This document shows positions 47,460 through 57,734 of a stretch of DNA of 64,000 nt, one piece after another. The position numbers and the translations under genes were made by a program. This DNA is from Annona cherimola (Eukaryota > Streptophyta > Magnoliopsida > Magnoliales > Annonaceae): positions 38,295,452-38,359,451 of the forward strand of contig CM059972.1 in the NCBI GenBank assembly GCA_030490835.1, written 5' to 3'. Within the stretch, counting starts at the first letter, position 1, and each line of letters starts with the position of its first letter. Below the pieces are notes generated by a model that saw only the letters and a list, made by a program, of their open reading frames with translations, searched no databases and had not been told where the DNA came from.

Positions 47460-50274
47460 ATAATTATATGTGAATTATTGAATTATGAAGGTTTTATGTG
47501 ATTTTGCTAATTATTGCAAATACGGTTATGGATTAGCAATAATGATGTGATTAATCATTTTAAGGTAAAATGAGACAATGGGATTAGAGCACATTGTTGT
47601 TGATTCTAATGTGCAAATACATTAAGGAAAATTATTTTCCAATATTTAATATGAATTATGAGCATTTATGTGACAATTGTTGAATTAAGTGGAAAAAACA
47701 TTGAAAAATTCATAACTCAACGCTTCTAAGGTGGATTCAAGTGAATTTGAAGTGGAAATTAATGATGTTGGGCTTGGTATTATGAAATTAATGGGTTATG
47801 AAAATTCTAGATGAAATGAGAGTAATGATTTATTGATCATATTTCAATTTCAACCGTTAACTTCAAACGGCTATAACGGGAGCTAGGAAAATCGGATTGA
47901 GACGAAATTTGAAAAAATTGAATGAAATTATGAGATGTTTATTTTGGATGGATTAGATTAAGCTTGAAATTTTGGAAAAATACCTGCATTAAAAAAGGTG
48001 AGCTTGGTTGACTAATGCACCTCAAGAGTACTTTACATTTTATGCTAGAGTACAATGCATAATTGCATGAATTTAATGGGATTTGAGGTGTCAAGTGCAG
48101 CCCATTTTTAAGGAATTTTATGTATTAATATAAAATGAAAATATCCACAGAAAATCCAGCAATGGATACACCCTATGATGGAGCTACAAAATGCTCAAAA
48201 GAGAGCATAGGCTATGTGGCAACAAGGGACGTCCAAGGGGGCTGTCAGGCTGATTATTTTTGAATTTTTAATTTTTAAAATATGCATATATGAAGCTGAG
48301 ATGCAGGTACATAAGGTATGCATCCAATGATGAATATTTGTAGCAATAAAAAGTTAGAAAATGCAGATGCATGCAGCTGAAAATGTAGACAACATAGGGG
48401 CACTTGGACGTGCATAATGAGCAGCTATGGCTGCCATTTTGATAATTTTTTTAACACCAAATTAATACATGAATTAAAGGGTAATTAAGTGTATAATTTA
48501 CTCTTAAATTAGGGTTGAAAAAAATGAAAAATGGCTGGAAAAATGGGCAGCAAAGGACGTGACTCGAGGGTAGCTTGAACGGTCATGATACAAAGCAGTT
48601 TTGTGATTTTTGAAAAATGGTAAAAAACCATTTTTACATGGCAGTGAATCCACCAGCACATGAAGGCGATAAGGAAGCAATTTAATGTGTGGAAAATTAC
48701 TCAAATTGTGGGGCCCACAGCTGAAAAAAAAATCCAGTTATAGCCCATGCACGTCAATTGAGAGAAGAAGTTGGAAAGTTGGCTAAGTGTGGGATTTTTC
48801 ACCCCAAAGCCATAGCAGCAGCTCACGTCCATTTTACCTAGCCAAGGAAGAATGAAAAAAAGAAAAAAAAAGGAGAATTTGTGGAGGAAACCATCTCCAA
48901 GTGCTAGGGTTTGATTTTGCACAAATTCAAGTAAGTAGATGTGTTGTTTGAGTTTGTTATTTTGAGTTTTTAAACTCCAAAATGGGAATATGGAAGGGAT
49001 GTTTAAAGAATCTGTAAAATGATTATTTATCATGCTTTTGATTGAATATGGAATGGGTACTAAGTTTCATGTATGAATTTTTATGTTTAAGTTGATGAAA
49101 GTAAAGTTTTGCATGTGTGTTAAGTGGAAAATCCAAGATGATGAACCCTAAATTTCCATGACAAGTTTCTGTTTTGGTTTGATGATGTGATTAGGTTATG
49201 AATCAAGTATTCATGCAAAAAATATATTGGTTTATGCTTAAATGATGAATTTTTGAAGTTATGGAATGCAAAGTGATAGTTATGACCTAATTCCCACGTT
49301 TCTATGCTAAAAATGCTATGGAAATAAGTTTACATGCTTTGTGAATGTTATGTAGGGTAAAATACCCTAGGTTTAAGGTGGTATGGATTCCCAAAAATAT
49401 TTGGAAAAATAATCCCTGAAACTAAATTTTATAGATTTTATGAAAATGTGTCAAACCGATGTGAAACGGGACTCAAAACGTGTAGGCAACTTGCTGTTTT
49501 GAGAAATGATAATTCATGAATGTTATATATGTGTTCAATCCCTAAAACTTTATTAGGAAAAATGGATTTATTTTCTGGAATTTAGGAATTTTATGATTAC
49601 TTAGGGTTATGTGTCAAAAGACACGTTAAATGAGTGAAAAACGGGTTCCAAACTTGCTGTTTTGGAAACCTATGTTGAATGGATTTAAATCCCATGAAAA
49701 TACCCTAAATGCAGTGGTAATTAAGGGTAATTAACCTGCTGAAATATGGACTAAGTTTCTGCTTTAGAAATTTTAAGAAATATTTTATGTACATGTTGCC
49801 AAACGGGCATATGTGAATGGATAAACGTGTATAAGTGATGAATGACTTGTGCAAAGTGATTTTGTGCAAAAATGCATAAAAATGAGATGAATTCCATGTT
49901 TATATATCTGTTTAAGATTTTATGATATTAATTCCAAAATTTTGGACTTGATTTATGAAACTAAGGCAATGATATATACATAGAAGAAACACCCATGCGT
50001 GAATTTTGGAAAAAATGGATAAATTGCAAATTGAGGTTAATGAACCTATGCATGATGATTATTGAATGAATTTTGTGAGATTGAAATGAATACCCTAATT
50101 ATGGGGTTATATATGTTATGATATGTGGTAGCCGATGAAATGTTCAAAATGTGTTATATATGTGCATAATGACTTATGACGTCAAATAAATGATATATGT
50201 GAGTGGAATAGGTTGAAAAAATAAATGTAATATGAGAAAAAGAAATATATGAAAAAAATATTATTCTCATGTAG

Positions 50275-50318
50275 GCAAAGGCAAAGAAAAAGTGGAAGCG
50301 GAAAGCTAATAGACAAAG
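50275..50318 (+). other. Exon-like block in Tekay-like 5' LTR
   Basis: A 44-nt block between TTATTCTCATGTAG and GTAAGCAAGC. The 3' LTR copy is 60580-60623, between CTCATTTAG and GTAAGC. It resembles the A- and F-type blocks in flanks and base composition. Confidence 0.5.
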
Positions 50319-50684
50319 GTAAGCAAGCAAATTTTTTAAAGGATTTTTGCTTTTCTAAATTGTTTAAATAAATGCAATTTTTGCTCTAACTTATTCGATG
50401 AAATTGCGAAAATTATTTCTAATGGGTTTAAGGATGACCATCCCTTAGCAAAATGGTATTGAAATGATATTTTACTTCAAATGCAATATTATGAAATTTT
50501 TCTTTGATAAATGCTATGGAAAAATGATGTGATTCTATGTTTCTGATTGAAAAATCATGCTAGCATGTTAAAGATAGGTTTATGCAAAAGTTCATGTGCA
50601 CAGGATACTAGGTGCACTTGAAGGGTATAAGCAGACCGATTGTCCCCCCTTAGGTGTGGCCAAGTCGCTTAAAACAGGCTCAAG

Positions 50685-50737
50685 GCCAGCAGCGCTCTCT
50701 CTGAAATGAGAGTTAACGTGACGGAAGGTCGTCTGGC
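50685..50737 (+). other. Conserved bipartite RNA-like fold (Tekay-like 5' LTR)
   Basis: The inner hairpin is CTCTC-TGAAAT-GAGAG (50697-50712). The outer strands are GCCAGCAGC and GTCGTCTGGC, so the 5-bp GCCAG/CTGGC part pairs fully and the inner part partly. It sits about 650 bp before the LTR end and is preceded by the shared GGCCAAGTCGCT motif. Confidence 0.6.
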
Positions 50738-51396
50738 TAGCTTCCATCCTAAGGAAAAAATGGTATATATGTTCATGTTTTCATATGACATTATGCATGT
50801 GGTACTCGTGATGGGTACAAGATTTCATGTTTTCAAGGTATACCTTTAAACAAGGTATAAGTTGCTTTCCAATATGATTTCAAATGTAAAATTTTGCCTG
50901 AGATGATTTGCCTGTAAAATGCAAATAGCTTGCTTATTGAGTTTCGACTCACGATTTTGTTTTCCAAACCCAAAGACAGGTGAAGGACAGGACATGGCGA
51001 AGGAGTAAAAACAAGCTTAAGGAAACAATGGAGAAACTTTAGAATTTTTATGTTATGAAAACTCATGTGAAATAATTGTAAATTATATGAAGTGTTTTAT
51101 ATTGATGTTGATGATGTATATATGTCGTGACACCTAATTTAGGCAAGTGTTGAGATGTTGCTTGAACATCATACTTGTATGTGATGAATGGATTTGAAAT
51201 GACTTAGATATGCCTGAGTTAAAAATATGAGGATTTGAACTGTTATATGAACTTCTATATGATCATAATTAATGGGATAAATATTCGATAAGACCCGCCG
51301 TGTGACAGGGCAATAATCTTGATCATGTTTACCAATCAATACGATCCCGAGGTAAGGCTCAGGATGTGACGCTTGGGTTTGGGGCGCCACAGAGCT

Positions 51397-51411
51397 TGGT
51401 ATCAGAGCATA
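51397..51411 (+). other. Primer-binding site of the Tekay-like element
   Basis: TGGTATCAGAGCATA begins five bases after the LTR. Its first 12 bases complement the initiator tRNA-Met 3' end. Confidence 0.93.
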
Positions 51412-51692
51412 GATTGGTAAATAGGCGTGAGAAGTTTCTATGTATAGGAAATTGATAGAATATTATAAGATATGCATGATTACACATGAATATACATGAT
51501 TGCACATGATTATGTGATGATTAGATATGATTATAGGATGCTCATGTATGATTATAACATGATGAAATACATGCTATATGATGAAATAGATACGTTTATG
51601 TGATGATTAGGTGTGCTTATAATATGATGAAATGCATGCCATATGATAATGAATTATTGTTGCAATGCAATTTGATTGCTATGTCTATACAG

Positions 51693-52483
51693 ATGGTGGA
51701 TAGAGGTAAGTGGGTGATGAGTGCGGAGGAGTTACGAAAAGAAAGAGAGGAGGAGGAGAGGAGACAGCGAAGGGAAGAAAATATTAATAGATGGTGGGGA
51801 TCCCAGCATAGTACATCACAGTTTCCCGTAGTTTCCTCTGATCAACATGAACAAGGACTAGGAGAGCCCTCCAGTTACAAACCTAGGGCACGAGTGCTAC
51901 CAGGCACCTATCTTGGAATTCCCCGGGATCCACGTGTTCCAACGGACGGAGTAGACCACAAGACCTACAGGACTTTTGGGCAAAGACTCAAGCACCCATA
52001 CCCCCCGATGTAGGCCCGTGGTATAGGTTCGTCGATGGATGTGTCCAGTTTCGCTACGGAACACCTTGGGAGCGACTCCATCAACGGGAAGTAGACATGG
52101 TCCTCTATATACAAAGGCATCATGCCGAGGGAGTCATTGAAGTAGCTGCCGCTCCTAAACCTGACGAGGTGATGCTCTATATAATGGAGAACACAGGCTA
52201 AATAGTTCGATTGGCCGAGGTCAAAGATGATGATGACCCTATGGAATTCCTCGAGCCTTTCGAGGAATAAGGGGAAGAAGAGGAGGATGAAGCGGAAGAA
52301 GTAGAGGAGGAAGTAGAGGAGGAGATAGTAGAGTTTGTAGAGGATGATGAGAATGAGGACGACGATGATGATAGTAGTGATGATGAGGTTCAGGCGTGGT
52401 CCAACACTAGCATAATCACAGAGGCACCCTCACAAGTTCCACGTAGACGTAGACGTTTAAGGAGAGGCCCAGGAAGACGATGA
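51693..52483 (+). pseudogene. Extra reading frame between 5' LTR and gag, unknown product
   Basis: I do not recognise this protein. From ATG 51693 (MVDRGKWVMSAEELRKE) the frame is open to TAG at 52011. A one-base shift in a C6 run (52001-52006) leads into a second open frame ending with TGA at 52481, broken by TAA at 52199 and 52268. The whole spans about 263 codons. It has an Arg/Glu-rich, probably helical stretch near residues 10-32, a Pro-rich middle, a segment rich in aromatic and charged residues (WYRFVDGCVQFRYGTPWERL), a long Glu/Asp tract (about 52270-52380) and a basic end (RRRRRLRRGPGRR). A 3' splice-site-like CTATACAG directly precedes the ATG. There are no zinc-binding or membrane motifs. 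It may be an accessory protein of this lineage. Confidence 0.65.
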
Positions 52484-52934
52484 ACTTTCTTGTCTCTTGT
52501 TTTGGTTTTTAAGTTGTATATATATAAGTGTGGCTTGATGACAATGTGGTGTATGTATAATTATGGCTGGTTGACACTATGGTTTCTATGGTGAACTCAC
52601 ATGTATGTAAATGTAAATGTGAAATGTGTATGCTATGCTGAATATGTACATAAGTGTGACTCACTTTTGTATGCACTAACTATGAATGTGATACTGTGAA
52701 TATGAAGAATGTAAATGAAAATGTTGATATACTGAACTCTTGATGTTTTAGATATATATATGAATGAATGAGCTGAATGATGTGATATATCATGATTGAA
52801 TAAATTAGGTGTGACCATGTGATAATGAAATGCGTATGCAATGATTTAACACTGATTGGAAATGAAATGCGTATATAATGATTTAATGTTAATTGAAAAT
52901 GAAAAGTGTGCTGTTATATACTCAGATTAACACA
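52484..52934 (+). other. Non-coding spacer between the extra frame and gag
   Basis: 450 bp, AT-rich, rich in ATGTAAATG-like words, with no conserved reading frame. It contains GTATATATATAAGTG (about 52516-52530), which resembles a TATA box and could in principle drive gag separately. Nothing else supports that. Confidence 0.45.
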
Positions 52935-54260
52935 ATGGTGGAAACGAGAGTAAGAATAAGGAAAAATAAAGGAAAAGAGGCAGCGACAGAGGTTCCAAGC
53001 CAACATAAAGTTGGCGAAACTAGCCGACCTAAAAGAGGAAGGCGAGTGACACAAAATCAAAGGAACCAACAAAGGCGGAATGATGAAAGCCCAGAACGGA
53101 ATATGGAGGAGGAAAATGAGTCAAGGCAGAATAGACTCATGGAAGAAAGAGTGGCTGCAGCAGTGGAAAAAGCAATGCAGTAGGCCACTAGTGATTGGGC
53201 AGCGCAGACTGCCGACATTATACAGGGATTATGGGAAAGGACCCAACAAGCTCAGTTGGGTAGTGCAGAGAGAGGACCTACTCCTATGGCGGACCCCGTT
53301 GTCACACCGGCACAACTAAGGGATGAAAACCAGCTAATGGAAGCTGATAGGAGAGCCATTAATGCCTTTCTAGCTCAGCGACCTCCGAAATTTTCTGGAG
53401 AACCCGACCCGGTCCAAGCAGAACAATGGTCGACGGAGATTAAGAAATTGTTTAGGATATCTCCATGCAACGACTGTTAGAAAGTACTATGTGCCACCCA
53501 TTTGTTAGCAAAAGATGCACATGAATGGTGGGAGACGATGTTAATCACAATGCCATGACCCGAAAAAGTGTCTTGGTGAACATTTGTGGAAGAATTTAAT
53601 AAAGAATACCTCCTAATGGGTTTATAGAGTCAAAAGGTGATAGAATTTGAAAAGTTGTATCAAGGGAGGATGACGGTCACTGAGTACGCTACAAGGTTTA
53701 ATGCTCTAGTTAGATATGTCCCTTAGATCGCTAATGTGCCACAGAATAAGGCACAGAGATTCCAACAAGGGTTGAGGCCATATCTACGAGAAAGTTTGGC
53801 ACCCTTGCTGATAAAGGATTACGCTTCAAGCCTTGAGAGAGCAAGGACTTTGAAAATTGAGGCTCTGAGAACCTAAGAACTAAAATTGGGTTCAAGGGCG
53901 TTCAGTACGGGTCCCAAGGAACCAGAAATTGGGAAAGAGAAAGCTAGAAAGGGCAGTGTAAGAAAGGGAAAAGGAATTCAAAAGAAGAAAAGCTCGTCGC
54001 TTTGTAGAAAGTGTCAAAAGCAGCATACAGGCGAGTGTCTAAAGGGCTCGAACCGGTGTTATAAATGTGGACAGACGGGTCACATTGCCAAGGAGTGCAG
54101 GGCAGGGGAAGCAAAGGGGGTCAAGTGTTATATATGTGATCAAGTGGGTCACATAGCCCCGAACTGCCCAAACAAGGCGCAGTCATCCCAAGGATGTGGA
54201 AGACCTGCTCAGCTTAGGATACCTGGAGCAACAAGTAAGCAGGGAACTTCTATGAACCAG
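52935..54260 (+). pseudogene. gag: Tekay-like gag with three zinc knuckles (six premature stops)
   Basis: From ATG 52935 (MVETRVRIRKNKGKEAA) one frame runs through a basic N-terminus, the retrotransposon gag domain (INAFLAQRPPKFSGE near 53355, then an HEWW motif near 53522), and three Cys/His motifs at about 54003-54167: CRKCQKQHTGEC, CYKCGQTGHIAKEC and CYICDQVGHIAPNC. Stops interrupt it at 53181 (TAG), 53478 (TAG), 53556 (TGA), 53625 (TAG), 53724 (TAG) and 53874 (TAA). All six keep the frame, so decay is by point mutation. Gag would assemble particles and bind RNA. It precedes pol without a frame change. Confidence 0.9.
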
Positions 54261-57200
54261 GTGCGCGTGCATGCCCTGACCCAAACAGAATCTCAAGAAC
54301 AAGAAGAGAAGGTGGTCACAAGTACGGTTTATATTCTAGGGAATATGGTAATAGCTTTGTTTGATTCTGGTGTCACCCATTCATTCATAACATGCCAATA
54401 CGTGACCGCCCATGCACTACCGGTAGAAGAAACCAATCAAGTTATATATGTAGAATCTTCAGTCTATAGGTTAGCAAGTACTAGCCAAGTATGCAAAGCC
54501 TGCCCAATTACGATAGGATCATTAATTCTAGAAGCTGAATTGATCCTATTACCTATGACTGAGTTCTACGTGATATTAGGTATGCATTGTCTAAGCCAAT
54601 GGGGAGCGACCATAGACTGTAAGAATAAGACAGTGCAATTTGAAGCAACTCCAGGAAAGGAGATTGCCATTGGAAAACTGCGGCAACCTGACAGTTCAAG
54701 TATATTGATATCATCTATGAAAGCTGTCAGAATGATCCGGCAAAAGTGTCAAGCCTACTTGGCGTCTGTGAATGTGGACGAAGGCATGGAGGTAGAAATT
54801 AATCAAATACCTGTGGTTAGAGAATTTCCAGATATATTTCTAAAGGAATTAACCACACTACCTCCACAATGGGAAATAGATATGACTATTGATGTGATGT
54901 CGGGTACAACTTTGATCTCTAAAACTCCATATAGAATGACGCCAGCTGAAATGAATGAACTGAGGGCGCAAATACAGGAGCTGTTAAACAAGGGTTTCAT
55001 CCAACCAAGTGTGTCTCCTCGGGGAGTCTGGTACTGTTTGTGAGGAAAAAGAATTGAAGCTTAAGGTTGTGTATTGATTATCGGGAATTAAATAAGGTCA
55101 CAATAAAGAATAAATATCCGTTGCTGAGGATTGATGACCGGTTCGATCAATTGCAAGGAGCCACGACTTTCTCTAAGATTGACTTACAGTCAGGGTACAT
55201 CAGTTAAGAATAAGTCCGGCCGATACTCACAAAACGGCTTTTCGAACCAGGTATGGACATTATGAGTTTCCGGTAATGCCTTTCGGACTTACTAATGCCC
55301 CTGCTGTATTCATGGATATGATGAATAGGGTTTTTCGGGACTATCTGGATCAATTTGTGGTTGTATTTATCGATGATGTCCTGATTTACTCTAAAACGAA
55401 GAAAGAACATGAAGATCATTTGTGAAGGGTATTAGAAAGGTTGAGAAGAGAGAAATTGTATGCCAAATTGAAGAAATGTGAGTTTTGGCTGAAACAAATT
55501 GGATTTCTCGGACATATAATATCTGAAAAGGGTATTTAAGTTGATCCTCAGAAGGTTGAGGCGGTATTGAAATGGCTAAGGCCGACGACCATTACAAAAA
55601 TTTGAAGTTTTCTAGGGTTGGCCGGTTATTATAGAAGGTTTGTCAAAGGGTTTTCACAACTGTCAGCCCTGTTAACCAAGTTGACTCATAAAGGAGTCAG
55701 GTATGTATGGTTTGAGGAATGTGAGCGCAGTTTTCAAGAATTGAAACAGCGATTAGTAGAAGCACCCATTCTATCCCTACTCCAAGGAAATGAAGGGTTT
55801 GCGGTATATAGCGATGCATCGAGAAAAGAATTGGGTTGTGTTTTGATGCAAAGGGGTAAAGTGATAGCCTATGCGTCGCGACAATTAAAGCCCAATGAGG
55901 TAAGCTACTCCACGCAAGATTTAGAATTAGTAGCGGTGGTATTTTCCTTGAAAATATGGAGACATTAACTATATGGTGCAAGATGTGAGATTTACACTAA
56001 TCATAAGAGCCTCAAATATATTTTCACTCAAAAGAAATTAAACATGAGACAAAGGAGATGACTCGAGTTATTGAAGGATTATGATTTGGAGATTTTATAC
56101 CATCTAGGTAAGGCAAATGTGGTAGTCGACGCATTGAGTCGAAATGTCAGCTTAGCGCATCTTATCACTAAGGAAGAAGGTTTGCTTAAGGAGATAAGGC
56201 AAATGGAATTGATTGTATGTCCACCAGGAGTTTACACTAGACTATCACAATTACACATACAATCATCACTTTTTGAACAGATCAAGGTTGCACAGAAAAA
56301 GGATACAGACCTACATACACATGTTGAGAAAATGAAGAAAAAGGGGTTGGCTGAGTTTGCTATTGATGAACAAGGTGTGTACAGGTACAAGGGTCGCCTT
56401 TGCATACCTAACATAGTTGAGTTGAAGGAACAGATCCTTAAGGAAGCACATTTTTCGCCTTTTTCTATTCACCCGGAAAGTATTAAGCTGTATCAGGATC
56501 TCAAGAAAGCATATTGGTGGAATAATATGAAAAGAGAGATCGCTGAATATGTGGCTAAGTGCTTAACTTGCCAACGGGTGAAGGCGGATCACCAGAAAAT
56601 ACCTGGTAAGTTACAGTCCCTAGAAATTCCTAAATGGAAGTGGGACGACATTACAATGAATTTCATAGAAGGATTACCTAGGACCCAAGCAGGAAACGAG
56701 TTTATATGGGTAATCGTAGATAGGTTATCGAAAATCGCGCACTTCCTACCTATCAAAAGGACTTATACCGCAGAAAAATTGGCTAAGGTTTATTATAAAG
56801 AGGTTGTACGACTCAATGGAGTGCTAAAGTCGATTATCTCGGATCGAGATGCGACGTTTACATCGAGTTTTGGAAAATCTTGCACGAAACCTTAGGCACC
56901 CAACTCAAGTTCAGTACAGCCTTTCATCCTCAAACTGATGGACAAACAGAGCGGGTGAACCAAGTCACTGAAGATTGCTCCGTATGTGTACTTTAGAGTT
57001 TGGAGGATCATGAGATGAGTACATCTCGATTGTGGAATTCGCATACAACAATAGTTATCAAGCTAGCATCCAAATGGCTCCATTTGAGGCGTTATATGGT
57101 CGGCGATGTCGAACGCCGTTGAATTGGGATGAAGTTGGAGAGAAACGATTAGCCCCAGACTTATCTCAATGAATGGCAGACAAGGTGAGGACAATTCGCC

Positions 57201-57694
57201 AGTGTATACTCACTGCCCAAAGTTGGGAAAAGAGTTACATAGACTGTAAAAGAAGGGATTTGAATATCGAAGTCAGCGAACATGTGTTTTTAAAGGTCAC
57301 GCAATTCAAGAGAGTTACAAGGTTTGGGAAAAGGGGAAAGTTGAATCCCAGGTATATTGGACCGTTTGAAGTTTTGGAAAAGGTTGAAAAATTGGCATAT
57401 CGAGTAGCCTTACCCCCAGAGTTAGCCCTAGTTCACAATGTATTTCATATATTGACGCTTAGAAAGTATGTTCCAGACCCAACACATATATTAGTGACTG
57501 AGAATTTTCCGATTCAAGATTATCTGAATTATGAAGAAAGGCCAGTGAGAATCTTGGATCACAAGGAACAAAAGCTTCAGAATCGGGAAATCGAGTACGT
57601 GAAGGTACAATGGAACCGGTATTTCGAAAATTAAGCCACATGAGAATTAAAAGAAGAGGTAAAACGGAAATACCCCCAGCTATTTGGAGAGTAA
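54261..57694 (+). pseudogene. pol: Tekay-like pol: protease, RT, RNase H, integrase, chromodomain (broken)
   Basis: Protease: LFDSGVTHSF, catalytic Asp at about 54363. Reverse transcriptase: from about 54900, with [22 protein letters not shown] and catalytic [10 protein letters not shown] (55372-55377). RNase [12 protein letters not shown] near 55800. Integrase: HH-CC zinc region with CLTCQ (about 56450-56590), core MNFIEGLP, SDRDATF and DGQTERVNQ. Chromodomain-like tail: EYVKVQWNR near 57594, then KRKYPQLFGE after two stops, ending TAA 57692. Breaks include frameshifts near 55030, 55200 and 56880, and stops at 55055, 55423, 55537, 55603, 55966, 56059, 57632 and 57641. The first integrase catalytic Asp is replaced by Asn (56659-56661). 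Confidence 0.93.
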
Positions 57695-57722
57695 ACGGTT
57701 TCGGGACAAAACCTGTTATAAG

Positions 57723-57733
57723 GGGGCGGAGGA
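57723..57733 (+). other. Polypurine tract of the Tekay-like element
   Basis: GGGGGCGGAGGA-type purine run directly before the 3' LTR, interrupted by one C. It is equivalent to 16334-16346 in E1. Confidence 0.85.
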
Positions 57734-57734
57734 T

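Larger units (their letters stand above)
45848..51391 (+). mobile_element. Tekay-like 5' LTR (interrupted)
   Basis: 5,544 bp, or about 3,985 bp without the antisense copia LTR and its duplicated target. It contains a purine-rich leader and donor-like GTAAGT at 48931, the exon-like block 50275-50318, the conserved fold 50685-50737 and a block starting at 50980. It ends GGGGCGCCACA. Short open frames in it (for example 48701-49033 on the minus strand) have counterparts in the 3' LTR that differ in length, so I do not call genes. Confidence 0.93.

Noticed and set aside
48701..49033. Minus-strand open frame in the B-type LTR (similar at 59148)
   Set aside because: It is 110 codons in one LTR and 69 in the other. 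It is antisense to the purine-rich leader and has no domain.
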